64,000 nucleotides of DNA from Acanthosepion lycidas (lineage: Eukaryota; Mollusca; Cephalopoda; Sepiida; Sepiidae), in assembly GCA_963932145.1 (NCBI GenBank), contig OZ010596.1:79508779-79572778 (forward strand). Reading direction: 5' to 3'. The notes below the pieces were generated by a model. The model was not told the origin of the DNA. It did no database searches and saw only the letters and a program-made list of their open reading frames with translations. Position 1 is the stretch's first letter. Each line of letters starts with the position of its first letter. Both the position numbers and the translations under genes were made by a program. Shown here one piece after another: positions 1 to 12,100 of this stretch.

Positions 1-1021
1 AAGAATAATTCTTCCCGTGCAGCGATTTGGAGTCCACAGTCGCTTATTTAAGCAAGAGTTTTCTAATTCTAATTAGTGAGAAATTCAACTGCCAAACGAA
101 TCCACGACAGTTGAAACCATGCGCCAATTTTCTCACTCACACACATCGCACACATGCTGAATATACCTTGTACACACTCACATAAACTCTTCTTACACAG
201 CAATATCTTTCAAGAACAATCATTACAAGAGACTCTCATGAACATTCTTCCAGTGAACTTTGGAACACTAAAATAACAGTTAAAGAGAGATAACTCTTGG
301 TTAATTCAACCTTTTCTTACTTAAATGTATGCTTTCCTTCACATCGTCGTTTGATATTATAAATCTTGTTAAATACATATTTTATGTGTAACAATGTTTT
401 TGGTTATACTTTTCTGCGTGAGTCCTTTTTCCTAATCTAAAGTTAAATTAGTGTGGTGAAGTCCGCCACAGACGAATAAGGCTAGACCCCTTTCAGACAA
501 ACAGGGATGACTATTATTAAAATCTCTCTGGGGGTTATTCAAGGAGGGGAAATCAAATGAATATTAACATACAATTAGATCACTTAAGATAAAATTCATA
601 AAAATTCAAAGTTTGAATATACATATACAAACACTCGTTTATAAATATATTTTACGCTGGATATCAGAATAAAGTAATACTATGAAAGTCGAAAGTTTTA
701 ATTTGTCATAATATATGATAAATCTGAGGCGATTATTGCTGTCAATAGGAGTTAGATATCTATGGATTATATTTGTTTATTGACTTTTCTTCTTTTACGT
801 CATCTGGTTGCAGTAAAATAACTTAAGGTAAAACTGACTAATTATTTAAGTAAAAATTATAAACAGAACTAACAATAAATATCCTATTCATGAAAGATAT
901 ATGCGATACTCTGAAAGAAATATTTTTTACTTATCTCCACGTAAACTCCAGCATATCTCGAAAGATTTAATAAAATAACGCCATTGAATAGAGTTTGTGA
1001 GTAGAAAACACTATTTTTGTG
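1..1021. other. AT-rich, no gene or clear element
   Basis: Only a short match (ACAGTTAAAGAGAGATAACT region near 281) to 28,664 was noticed, hinting at a shared old repeat. Confidence 0.4.
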
Positions 1022-1025
1022 ATTT

Positions 1026-1567
1026 TGTTATAAAATAAAATAGGACATATCTCGGCTGATTTGCAGGCAAGTAAATTAACATAGTCAAGAGCGAAAGCTG
1101 GATGTGAACGGAACAAGGCCCCGTCACAAAATTACCATTATCGTCGTTTGCGCATAGGCCCGACGCACGAGTTCCGGTCGAAAAATAAAATAATATTTTA
1201 AAGTGTTTCTATTTTCCGACCAATAAAAATGCTTCCCTCCTAATTACACTCGCGTCGTTTTTCGAGCCTGTTAAGCCGTAAAAAACTCCATAAAAGGGGT
1301 CACACGGGGAAGTACTAGCAGTCAACAGGAGGCCAGGGAAGAGATCTGTCACGGTCAGTCTGGGCAGTCAGCAGCAGTCAGCAGGAGGAGCGCCACGCCA
1401 ACCAGTGAGAACTACTATGAGAGATCAACCCAGATCGGGAGCCGGCTTATGAACTATACCACAAGGTAGTTGTCCCAAACCGACACGTTCCTATTGAAAT
1501 AAATCACGTAAATCTATTTCTGCTGTTGTCGTATTTCTTTCTTGTAACCCTACGCTTGTCTATAACA
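1026..1567 (+). mobile_element. Solo LTR, family A, copy 1 (plus)
   Basis: Begins TGTTATAAAATAAAAT and ends CTATAACA, 542 bp. Flanked by the 4-bp duplication ATTT (1022-1025, 1568-1571). Inside are a TATA-like CCATAAAAGGGGTCACAC near 1292 and an AATAAA near 1496, the layout of a U3-R-U5 LTR. No internal retrotransposon sequence lies on either side, so it is a solo LTR, probably Ty3/gypsy-like from the 4-bp duplication. Confidence 0.85.
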
Positions 1568-1569
1568 AT

Positions 1570-1875
1570 TTCAAGTAGTTTATTTTTAGAGTCTTCACTT
1601 ATAAGACACTATTTTTGCTTTTCCAAGTAAAAATACTATTTTTAGAATTTTAAAGTACAAGACATCATTTTTACAGTTTTCAATTACAAAAACCCTTTTT
1701 TAGAGTTTTCAAGCACAAAAAGAACTATTTTTAGAGTTTTCAATTATAAGATACTATTTTTAGCGTTTTTGCAAGTACAAAATATTATTTTTAGAGGTTT
1801 ACTTGCAAAACAATTTTTAGCGTTTTCAAGTACAAAATACTGTTTTTAGAGTTTTCAAGTACAAAACACTATTGG
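1570..1875. repeat. Minisatellite, about 36-bp unit, 8-9 copies
   Basis: Repeated ACTATTTTTAGAGTTTTCAA followed by GTACAAAA-like spacer with moderate divergence. Confidence 0.8.
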
Positions 1876-2589
1876 CAGGAAGGTTCAATATCTACAAACC
1901 CATCAGCAACATCCGCCTTTAATGTTGTGGTTCAACATAGAAGCTCTTAGCTTCCTCATGTGTCGCAATAAAAATAAATAAATAAAAAAAAAAATAAATA
2001 AAAACACCTTTTTCTGGCGTATATCCGGTTGTAGCACAAATTTATAAGACAAGGAAAATATTCTTAATAAGACAGGATTTAACCGCTCCTGTTTTAGCCA
2101 ATCATTTTTGCAAAGAAATGCATTTATTTTGTGTCTACTTTTTTAGTCAAATCTTTTTTTTTGTTACACTTCAAATTACATTGAGAAACAACTTGACAAC
2201 TATCAGGTAGATGTGATTAAATATACTTTAATGAATGTTTAAAAAATGATTCAGTACTAGCAGGAGAGCCCGGCGTTGCCCGGGGATGTAACAGTAAGAG
2301 ATAGATCAAGTATCGACCATCATAAAGACTGAAAAATAAAATTGACAAAGATTATTGTTTAAGGCTGACGGACACGCATGTCTTAATTAGATTATAGTTT
2401 TTTGTTTTTTTTTATGAATTGGTCAAACCCAAACTCAAACAAAAACATTGTTTTCAATCGTTATGAGTCTACCGATTGAATAGAATTTTATTATAAACAA
2501 TTGTCTTGTAAATGGAATTTTTAAAGCATTCTGAATGTAAAAATAAAGAAAAAAGTGTTCAAGACAATAAGAAACACTACCTGCCCCCA

Positions 2590-2652
2590 AGAAAGTGAAG
2601 TTTTGTTGAAATCGGTTGAAAAATGTAGGAAATCCGATCCCATATATAAACG

Positions 2653-2688
<36 letters not shown>

Positions 2689-3180
2689 ACCTGGGTTTTA
2701 TAATAAGTATAACTCGATATGAGTTGTCCCCCTTTCATTCTCGCGATGCATCTTAATCATGTTTTCAAATTGATTTCGTGCAAAAACAATTGTGTTTTTC
2801 CAATTTTTGGCGTTGTCAGAACCACCGCAAGGTAATTTTACGTAGTCCTGTGAAGTTTTGTTGAAATCGGTTGAAAAATGTAGGAAATCCGATCCCATAT
2901 ATAAACGAACACACACACACACACACACACACAAACAACCTGGGTTTTATAATAAGTATAACTCGATATGAGTTGTCCCCCTTTCATTCTCGCGATGCAT
3001 CTTAATCGTGTTTTCAAATTGATTTCGTGCAAAAACAATTGTGTTTTTCCAATTTTTGGCGTTGTCAGAACCACCGCAAGGTAATTTTACGTAGTCCTGT
3101 GAAGTTTTGTTGAAATCGGTTGAAAAATGTAGGAAATCCGATCCAATATATAAACGTACAGACACACACAACCTGGGATG
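2590..3180. repeat. Tandem 250-bp unit with (CA)n tracts, about 2.4 copies
   Basis: GATCCCATATATAAACG recurs at 2636, 2891 and (as GATCCAATATATAAACG) 3140. Each unit is GGGTTTTATAATAAGTATAA ... TGTTGAAATCGGTTGAAAAA and ends in (CA)n. All open frames here are repeat artefacts. Confidence 0.9.
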
Positions 3181-3802
3181 ATTATTATTGTTTAGTTTAG
3201 GTAATAAGCATTATAACAGCACAAATAGCTATATCGTGGAAAAAAAGAATTTTTGACAATACATTTTTTACGTATTTATGCTTATTTTTTTAACTTTTAT
3301 CAAAAACGACATTCTTGTATATGTAGTTATGGATAATATTATGCATTATTAATTACTATTTTTTTTTAATTAATAACTATTTGTGCTCAGTTGTTGACAT
3401 TAATAGCTATCTGCTAAATGTGTTAACATTTTTTGGAATAATGCAATAATAAAAATTTAGATTTCATCTCTTTGATTGATGTCGCGATCTAGAAATAAAA
3501 TATTAAATGCGTCATAGAAATTACGCTTTTATACACACTGTTGAGGAAAGATTCCTTGGGTCGCCGTTTGAATAAAAGAAATGAGGGAAAACATTGTTGC
3601 GTGTTCAAATAAAAATGAAGGTAGGATACACAATTTTTAATTGTAATTATTTCTCATGAAAGTTAGAAAGTTCTTCTCTTTGACTGTAAGGAAATGAACA
3701 GGAACAGTGAAGAAAAGAGAAAGTGGAGTTGAAAGACAAGATCAAAGGAAGCCTTTTGTTGCTTTGATGAGAAAGACAAGACGCCGAAATTGATTCGTGC
3801 CG

Positions 3803-4345
3803 AGTTAAATTAGGTACCTCCACGAGATCGCTAAAAAAAATAGCATAGAATGATGAAAAAGACGCCAAACTTGACGAAAACAAAATTTTATCGTCTAAAT
3901 GTGTGTTATTATTAAGAGGAAAGATCAAAGTATTTTGGGGGTATTTTTTTTACATTTTTTAATCGTTCCTAGCACACCCGAAATTTTCGTTAAAAATCTT
4001 GTTTTGTTTTTTTTTTTTTGTTTTTGAGTCAGCAAAATTGACAGATTTCAACCATTTTTTCCATTTTATAAAAAAAATGAAAATCTCACTTTGAAATTCT
4101 TTTAAATATCAATTTTAATTATAATTATACAGTGATACAAAGAGAAACAAGGTTTTTTTAATAAAAATTTAAAATGTTCTAAAATGAAGGAAAAAATTTT
4201 TTAAATAATTAAAATAAACTTTGATCATTCCTCTTAATAATAACATGAGCATTTAGACGATAAAATTTTGTTTTCGTCAAGTTTGGCGTCTTTTTCATCA
4301 TGCTATGCTCTTTTTTTAGCGATCTCATGAAGGTACCTAAGTTAA
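3803..4345. mobile_element. Fold-back (long inverted repeat) element, 128-bp arms
   Basis: The arm at 3803-3931 recurs in reverse complement at 4218-4345 with about 90% identity, including AAAGACGCCAAACTTGACGA and AAAATTTTATCGTCTAAATG. A 286-bp AT-rich centre has no coding potential. Confidence 0.85.
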
Positions 4346-4819
4346 ACGAATATTTGGTTTTTTATTAGAAGCCTGTGTTTATTTACTGGCGGGAGCTAAT
4401 TTTATCGGAGATTTATTTTTATTGATTTGAAAATTTGAACTGCTCGGAGCACTTTAATTTTGTCATCTGCTCCTTTGATTTCAAATGTTGTTCCTTCCCG
4501 CCTACTCTACAGCACACTGTTGGTGTCATCAGCATTCTCTCCTGCTAGTTCATCTATAGTTAGTGAGATTGTAGTGAATCCCTAAAAAAAATAAAATATG
4601 AAAATCAAATATATAAACAATAAAAAGAATTAAAATTAAAATAAAGCATTTACAATTTTCTTTAAAAACGTCGCGCCTTCACGAGCTAACGTTCTCAGCT
4701 GACATGAAATAGAAAGACTATATTGAATCCATTGCTAGGTCAGCTGCTAAGAAAGTCGATTCACTGTATCATCAGAATTGATTTTTCTCTCCAGGATCTA
4801 TAATACATCTATATATATC

Positions 4820-4850
<31 letters not shown>

Positions 4851-4879
4851 CTATAAGTCTACCATTCGTCCATGCTTAG

Positions 4880-5290
4880 AATAATGCTGCCACATATGGC
4901 CCTTGAGCTCCTTTGATAAAATCCAATGAATCCGAAATATTATCGGTCCTGATCTGTCATCTCGGCTTCAATCACTTTCCCACCGTCGTAAGCTTGCCTC
5001 TCTGTGTCTTTTCTATAAATACTTTCATGGTAATTATTCGGATCAGCTCTTCGCTATGGTACCTAGACTTTGTGAATTTAAGTGCAGTACTAGACTGGTG
5101 TCGAGATCTCATCAATTTGCAGTTGAGCTGGTTAGATGTAGCCGTAAATTATATGCTAACAGTTTCTTTTCTGGCACTTCTCCCTTGTGGAACTCCCTTT
5201 CGGCTCCATGCTTTCCAGCGAACTTTAATCAACAAAAATTTAAATGCAATGTCAATCTCTATCTACTGTCCTTCTGATTACTCTTTCTTC
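4880..5290 (+). pseudogene. CR1-type LINE ORF2 C-terminal fragment
   Basis: With stops and shifts it reads SSRLQSLSHRRKLASLCLFY, KYFHGNYSDQLF, MVPRLCEFKCSTRLVSRSHQ and LYANSFFSGTSPLWNSL. This is the conserved tail after the RT of CR1/L2-like LINEs (FYRYYHG ... RTS-LWNSLP). Confidence 0.7.
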
Positions 5291-5320
5291 TTCCCGCTCA
5301 TTATTAATGTTTCTGTTCCT

Positions 5321-5323
<3 letters not shown>

Positions 5324-5380
<57 letters not shown>

Positions 5381-5442
5381 GTCTCTCTCTCTGTGTCTCT
5401 CTCTCTGTCTCTGTCTCTGTCTCTGTCTGTCTCTCTCTCTCT
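5324..5442. repeat. (CT)n microsatellite with CTGT interruptions
   Basis: About 120 bp of TCTCTC broken by TCTGTCTGTG units. It produces spurious Ser/Leu-rich and Arg/Glu-rich open frames. Confidence 0.95.
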
Positions 5443-5870
5443 CTCTTCTGGAGCCTGGTCAAAGGGATATAAACTGACATTCTTGAGTCAGATGAGGAGA
5501 AGGAACTGCCAGAAAACCAGAACAAGAGAAGGAACCACCCGATAAACAGCCATGCGTTCGCGTAAAGAAGTTAATAGGACATTTGCGTAATTAAATTTAT
5601 ACGCCCTTCTTAGAGTCGATGAAAACAACAGATTAACGCCGCATCTATTGGTAAGATGGCTACTTCTACCAAGTACTGAAACTACCCATTACCGAACTAA
5701 AACAGACTTTCTCCCGACTGCTACCAAGATCTGCCTTATAAACGAACATTTGCTACCACGAATATCAACGTCATCACACCAGCCTAAATCAAATAAAATA
5801 GATATTATTTATTTTATACCTTTGGTGTCAGTTCGTTTTATTTGCTATGTTTCCGATAAATAATACTAAG

Positions 5871-6699
5871 TCTCTCTGACACAACTGTCTCTCTGACACA
5901 ACTCTCCATAAAATCTATCGTGTTTTTATTTTCCAAAGATAGTAACTGTATTATATGTCTAACCAGCTTTGTACCACATCAAGTGGCTGGGGTTTGAAAT
6001 TTGAAATCCATCTCTTTGACTGATTGGCACTTAAAGTCAGAGAGCTTAGTCTCCCCTTCATATTTAAGCTGTCCTTGAAATTGTTGCAATTTTCCTATTG
6101 CCCTTTAGACTTCATTGTTGTGGAGAGGGTCACAGCCTCCACAGGCTAGCTATTGATGCTGTGGTTTCTGTAGCAATTCAAAGTAAAACTTCTTCTAACC
6201 TCGTTGTCATCCATACTAGAAGGCCCAGTTCGCTCTGCTACTAGCTGGGAGGAAGTGGAGAAGAAGAGAGGGTATTTGTGCAAAAGCCGATTTACCCATA
6301 TATAAAAGTTCATATTAAAAGTTAATAAAATTTTAATTATCAATTAAGATCTCTATTAAAAGTTAATACATTTTTAGTTATCAATTAGCATCTCTTTAAG
6401 CACGTGATAAAAAGAAATCTTAATCAGTGTGAAATTGAGACAGAAAGAAATTGTTTATCTACAATAAATTTATGTGAAAGATATATGCAGGGAACTCACT
6501 GATAATAATCTTTTGAGCACCTGGATGCTAGTATTTACTTGTGTCCCCACCGTGACAAGATATGACACAAGATCGATTTTATGTGGGGCACCCGAGCTCG
6601 TACACCCGAGCCAGGGCTAAAAACTGCCCAGACCACGCAACCGATTACTACCGATCCTTAGTGCAATGAGAGGATGCCGCCTCAGACACCTCAGAGACT
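5871..6699. other. No supported feature
   Basis: Moderately AT-rich with a duplicated AAAGTTAATA...TTATCAATTA block near 6318 and 6359. Nothing coding is recognisable. Confidence 0.4.
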
Positions 6700-7058
6700 T
6701 GAAAGACCTATCATCATTTATTATTGGTGTATATAATTTTAACAATGTCAGATACGCAAATGACACGCGAAAAACTGAACGCATACATATCGAGACTATA
6801 AATAAGAAAAAACTGCTTTTGTAAGGTCAAACCGGTAAAAAAATATATAAATAAATTGTTAAAAAAATAAATAACGGTATCAACAATAATAATAATAATA
6901 ATCTTTTGACCAATCAAAACTTGGAAGGCGCGCATTGCGTTATAGTGATTCATAAATAAAAAGCTGGAGTTGCGTCCCCTGCTTTGTTAGGTTATAATAA
7001 AGAAAGAGAAGTAGAATTCCGATAATGTACTAGAAGGATAGTTTCGGCGCGAAAATAC

Positions 7059-7061
<3 letters not shown>

Positions 7062-7138
<77 letters not shown>
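7062..7138. repeat. (CT)n microsatellite
   Basis: About 77 bp of pure TC repeat. Confidence 0.97.
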
Positions 7139-7139
<1 letters not shown>

Positions 7140-7154
7140 TTCAACCTTTGGAAG

Positions 7155-7678
7155 TGTTATAGACAAGCGTATGGTTGCAAGAAAGAAATACGACAACAGC
7201 AGAAATAGATTTACGTGGTTTATTTCAACAGGAACGTGAGGGTTTGGGACAGCTACCTTGTGGTATAGTTCATAAGTCGGCTTCGGATCTAGGTCGATCT
7301 CTCATAGTAGTTCACACATGTTGACGCTGGTTGATCCTCTCCTGCTGACAGCTGCTGACCGCTGCTGACCGTGACAGGTCTGTTCCCTGGCCACCTGTGA
7401 CTGCCTGTTGAACTTCCGTGTGACCCCTTTTATAGCGTTTTTTTTATGGCTCGAAAAACGAAGCGAGTATAATTAGGAGGGAAGCATTTTTATTGGACGA
7501 AAACTAGAACACTTTAAATATTATTTTATTTTTCGACCGGGAGTCGTGTGTCGGGAACATTTGTAAACGAAGATAATGGTCATTTTGTGACGGGGCTTTG
7601 TCCCGTTCACATCCAGCTTTCGCTCTTGAGTATTTGCCTGTAAATCAGCCGAGATATGTCTTATTGTATTTTATAACA
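7155..7678 (-). mobile_element. Solo LTR, family A, copy 2 (minus)
   Basis: Reverse complement of the same family, from TGTTATAGACAAGCG to TTTTATAACA, flanked by GAAG on both sides (7151-7154, 7679-7682). It lacks a few short segments of copy 1. It interrupts another repeat whose uninterrupted relative is visible near 38,545. Confidence 0.88.
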
Positions 7679-7852
7679 GAAGTAAAGTCTGATGACCCAG
7701 AGCCCTTTAAAAGGGCTGTGGTGAAATAATTTATTACATGGAACCTTAAAGTGGTCTGTTTTTATTCAAACATATTTGCTCTGAATTTACAATGAGCTCT
7801 CCGGATATCATCCTCCTTGGATCTACCCATACGGATTACCTAGTTTTGCATA

Positions 7853-7856
<4 letters not shown>

Positions 7857-7950
<94 letters not shown>
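7857..7950. repeat. (TA)n followed by (GATA)n
   Basis: About 52 bp of TA then eleven GATA units. Confidence 0.97.
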
Positions 7951-7951
<1 letters not shown>

Positions 7952-8570
7952 ACCACTAACTGTTGGACCTGAAAGACGTGTTTTCTTAAATGAGTTCACA
8001 AGAAAAATGTCTCTTCATACAGATAAGCCTAAAACCACTTCTTTCTTTGCATTAATACGTACAAACCAATATATGTGTGTGTGTGCCTGTGTATGGGTGA
8101 ATGTGTGTTTACATTATTTTCAGATAGATTGTAATGAAATGAATAAAAATACAAGAGGAAAAACTATTTTTGGTCTACGCGTTACATCACCTGAGGGACT
8201 TTATCAATGTAGGGTTTATTTTGTTGCACGTGTTTATATATAAGACCAAGGATGTCATTGGTTTATCAGGACTTTTAGATTTGAGGATGTTCATCAGGTG
8301 GTTCAAAGGTCAGTCAAAACACGTAGAGGACACAAAGTGCCATAATTCAGAGTCTGTTAGGACAAAAGAAAGCAATTAATATTCAAATATTTCTTTTTTT
8401 TTTTAATAAATTAATATTGTTTTAACTTGTGATCAGATTGTTACGGGTCAGGATGGACCTGTGAGTTGTACGTCTTTAAAAACATGAGATAATGGATTTA
8501 ACCATTTTTTTTTTTTTTCTTTTAAACATTTTTTGGGTTGTGTATATTGGCTTGGGAAAGTAGTAATTCT

Positions 8571-8574
<4 letters not shown>

Positions 8575-8614
<40 letters not shown>

Positions 8615-8766
8615 ATGCATGTTTCATTAGATAATATAGACAAGTTTAATAAATTGACTGCCTAATAAATAAACGGGGCGTCTACTCAAATACGAGTACC
8701 CACTAAAAATAACGTCTAAGTAATAAAATTCTCTCCGAATAATAAATAAAAATTACATTCCTTTCT

Positions 8767-8808
<42 letters not shown>

Positions 8809-8972
8809 AACAATAAAAAAATTTAAAAATTTAAATCATTAGACACACTGGGTTGTAGATTAATATTCTTTCGTTTTTTTTTAATTATTATTTCATTTAG
8901 ATTCCTCGACTACTTTCGAGCAAAATGGCCATCATCGGGAGGAGAAATATTTCTGCTTGCTGGTAGCAGTAA

Positions 8973-9060
<88 letters not shown>
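8575..9060. repeat. Three (TA)n microsatellites
   Basis: Pure TA runs at 8575-8612, 8768-8806 and 8978-9058. Between them is AT-rich sequence without a recognised element. Confidence 0.95.
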
Positions 9061-9062
<2 letters not shown>

Positions 9063-9164
9063 GTACGATTAATATATTGTCATCTAAATTGTGCAAAAAT
9101 TAAAATAACATTGTCATCTCATTTTAACAGATATATTTAACAAAATTACACAAAAAAATCTCGA

Positions 9165-9890
9165 AATACTAAAGAGTGAAGTTATTCAATGAAATCGCCA
9201 TTGGCTTCAACCATAGCCTCCAGATGTCTTCAAAATCTCCTGCAAATCTTCTGGTCGGTCTCCTTGTTTAAGTTGGTGAATGCTGCAATAATCCGTGACT
9301 TCAGTTCGTCTTTGGTCTTCCAAGAAGTTTTGTTTTTCTTTCGCTCATTTACGCTCCACACATAATAAACAAGGGAGTTGCAGTCTGGGGAGTTAGGTGA
9401 CCAGATTTAAAGTGTGATGCGGTCGTAGAAATTGTCTGACAGCCATGACTGAGTTGTCCTGCTTGTGTGGCATGGTTAAGAATCCTATTACCAGATATAG
9501 AGTCTTCCAGCAGCCACGCTTTTGGCCCAGGGTAGCACTACCACTTCAACGCACTTGATGTTGGTCTCCAAGTTAAGTCTAAGGCCCTGTAGGAAGATGA
9601 ATGGTGGAATAATGCCACTATCACTAGTGGTCACTCTAAACAACTTCGTAATCACCATGAGACTCATCCAACTGTTTCCGAATCCTCCGCACTGTCCTGA
9701 GATTGGCATCCAAACACTGGGAAATGTTTGTATTGGAGCTTCTGGGACGAATACCAAGCAGTACAGCATGTCGCTTCCAAATTTCTGGCGGAGTGAATTA
9801 CGTCATGGTGCTCTTTTTCTCACAGATGGTGCCCAACTGTGCAGTCGACAAAATCACAAGCAAACAATGCGAAATTAAAAATATATAATG
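9165..9890 (-). pseudogene. Mariner (DD34D-type) transposase remnant
   Basis: On the minus strand the C-terminal end reads through SPDCNSLVYYVWSVNERKKN KTSWKTKDELKSRIIAAFTN, LNKETDQKICRRF and LEAMVEANGDFIE with one internal stop. Upstream pieces include GIIPPFIFLQGLRLNLETN. The D of SPDCN is the third catalytic residue in mariners. Stops and shifts make it inactive. Confidence 0.7.
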
Positions 9891-10483
9891 GCGACAATTT
9901 ACCCATCGCAACTTGTATATGAATGTGTGTATTCTGTAAATAATATGACTATTAGTATTATGTAAGCAAATGTATGTTTGACCAGAAATTAAATCATTTT
10001 AATAAACATGTTATATCTTGTTGCATGTGTAGGAATCCTTCTTCTCAGTTTTTTGTTGAATGTTAAAATTTGGAGTGTCGGGATTCAATACATTAATAAA
10101 ATATCGTTACAGGGGCGCTCGTAATTTGGCCGTCTAAAATAATCAAACGCTTTTCATTGAAGAAATAAAATTCAGTAGAAAAGACGACGTAGTTTCAACA
10201 AATAAACATTGATTTAATATAACGATAGGAATACAAACAGTTGATAATAGATTGGAAAGGAATGTCTTTTGTTTGGGTTGATAAAGTTTCTGAAATAAAA
10301 TATAAACTGTTTTCGTGTACGTGTGTGAGAAACAATAAAATGTTGTGATATGTGTGTTTGGATGAAAACGTCAACATGTGTGTGCGTGATTCATAAAAAC
10401 GGATACGAGAGATACGAATTGTTTCTTACTGTTGGCGGTGATGCCATGGTCTGGAGTTTGGCAACGCTGTCGTTTTTAACATG

Positions 10484-10507
10484 AGGTCATGAAGGTCATG
10501 AAGGTCA
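10484..10507 (+). promoter_or_regulatory. Three AGGTCA half-sites spaced by 3 bp
   Basis: AGGTCA at 10484, 10493 and 10502, each separated by TGA. This is a double DR3, the arrangement bound by VDR-type nuclear receptor heterodimers. No gene is near. Confidence 0.35.
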
Positions 10508-11039
10508 TCGGCGAGAGGTGTGTGTAGCTTGCTGGCAGCCGCGTGTATATTGTTTTGGGAAAGGATTTCGTATGTTTTTATACACTTTTTCCGAACAATA
10601 TCGGCTCCAGAATTAAATTATTTATTTATTCCTAATTGGCCCTAAGAAGTCACGTGGTATGTCTTCTACTACGTCCGTACGATATTTGGTCGGTATCTAC
10701 CTAAAAATAATTATGACTAATACAACAAACATTCTGATTTGTATTCTATGATTTTATTGGTGTGTTTTAAGATGTAAGTGTTTTCTTGGGTGTGATTGGT
10801 TTATAAATATTGTAGTTGATATTTTAGTGGACACGACACATGCACACCAAAAACTGATCATATTTTGTTTCAAGTTTTCTTGTAATATTGTGCACGAATA
10901 TTAATTTAACATGTTGTCGGTGGCTGATATAAGCGTAGATAAAAATGACAAAGTCAACAACATTTGCACTCCCACAACAACAGCACGTCGAAGTGCCCAA
11001 TTGAAAGAGGTATATGACGCTGGTCGGCATTTTTAAAGT

Positions 11040-11395
11040 AATAAATTTGTATTTAAAAAAATAATGACATCAACAATAATAGTAAAAATTTCTTGACCAA
11101 TCAGAACTTGGCACGTGCGCATGGCGTTGTTGTGATTCATAAATAAGTATCGGGAGTTGCGTCCCCTGGTTTGTTAGGTTATAATAAAGGAAGGGAAGTA
11201 GGATACCCATAATGCAATAGAAACACAATTTTGGCAGTTTTGGCATGAAAATACAAAGACTCTCTGACGGCCAACTGTTGGACCAGAAAAACATGTATTC
11301 TTAAATCAGTTAACAAGAAAGATGTCTCTTCATACAGATAAGCCTAAAATCATTTCTTTCTTTGCATTAATACATACAAACCAATATATATAGAT
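11040..11395. repeat. Uninterrupted copy of the 6,890-8,075 repeat
   Basis: Runs straight from GACTCTCTGACGGCC into AACTGTTGGACCAG, showing the empty site of the nested insertion in the other copy. Confidence 0.7.
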
Positions 11396-11700
11396 ATAGA
11401 TATAGATATATATAGATATGGATATAGATATAGATGTTATGTTAATAATATGAATAATTATTTAACCAATTGTATGCTTAATAAAAATCAATCATTTTAA
11501 TGTGTTATATCTTGTTGCATGCACACCAAAACCTGTTTATATTTTGTTACATATTTTCATGTAATGTGGCTCATGAATATTAATTTAACATTGTTGAAAC
11601 TTGACTAATGCATGGAATAATAATGCAACACAAAATGTACTTAGAACAAAATGTATTGAAACAAGAAAGTGTACACAATATTTACATATAGTCTTTTGTA

Positions 11701-12100
11701 TATTCCTGGGAAGACCGTTCCTGGAGAATGTGTTGACTGAGTCGCAGTCGGGCAGAGTCTCTGGTTGAATCTCTTGATTCCTGTATTTATCAATCCACCC
11801 ACGAGGATCGAATGTGGCACAAGGCCGTTTTAATGTGGGTATCCCCGAGCCCGTAGGCTCGGCCAAAAATATGGCCTTTCTGAACCCGACGGGTTCAGGC
11901 CCTGTCAACCTCCCCGGACGAAACCTTGCCCTTCGGCAAAGCCTCGTCCGGGTTCCCCTCTGCTAATGCAGAGAGTTCGACAGTCGCCGAGGAATCTCTT
12001 GATTCCTACCCTCTCTTCCCGGTACCAACCATATCTATATGGTCGGTACTCCACTATGCAAATTAGGTGGATCCTACCACAACAAACATGTTGTAGGTGG
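11701..12100. other. GC-richer block made of consecutive short hairpins
   Basis: From 11767 on, stems follow each other almost without gap: GAATC/GATTC, CCGAGCC/GGCTCGG, GGCCA/TGGCC, CTGAACCC/GGGTTCAG, CCCGGACGA/TCGTCCGGG with an inner TTGCC/GGCAA, CTCTGC/GCAGAG, AGGAATC/GATTCCT, TACCAACCATAT/ATATGGTCGGTA, CAACA/TGTTG. A minus-strand frame of 107 codons crosses it but I recognise no protein. Confidence 0.7.

Larger units (their letters stand above)
4575..5870 (+). repeat. Dispersed repeat, copy 1, split by a LINE fragment
   Basis: The left block (4575-4690) and right block (5450-5870) match the continuous copy at 12,240-13,050. The intervening part is a CR1-type LINE 3' end plus a CT-rich microsatellite. 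Confidence 0.45.
6700..8075. repeat. Dispersed repeat split by an 890-bp nested insertion
   Basis: 6890-7061 and 7955-8075 match 11,040-11,390 (shared GAGTTGCGTCCCCTG, TTTGTTAGGTTATAATAAAG, CTCTTCATACAGATAAGCCT). The inserted part holds a CT microsatellite, solo LTR copy 2, another repeat and a TA/GATA microsatellite. Confidence 0.7.

Noticed and set aside
2435..3171. Several 74-84-codon frames rich in CVCVCV on the minus strand
   Set aside because: They are translations of (CA)n tracts and the tandem 250-bp repeat; the same pieces recur in each repeat unit.
5319..5525. Arg/Glu-rich frame on the minus strand
   Set aside because: It is the (CT)n microsatellite read in reverse.
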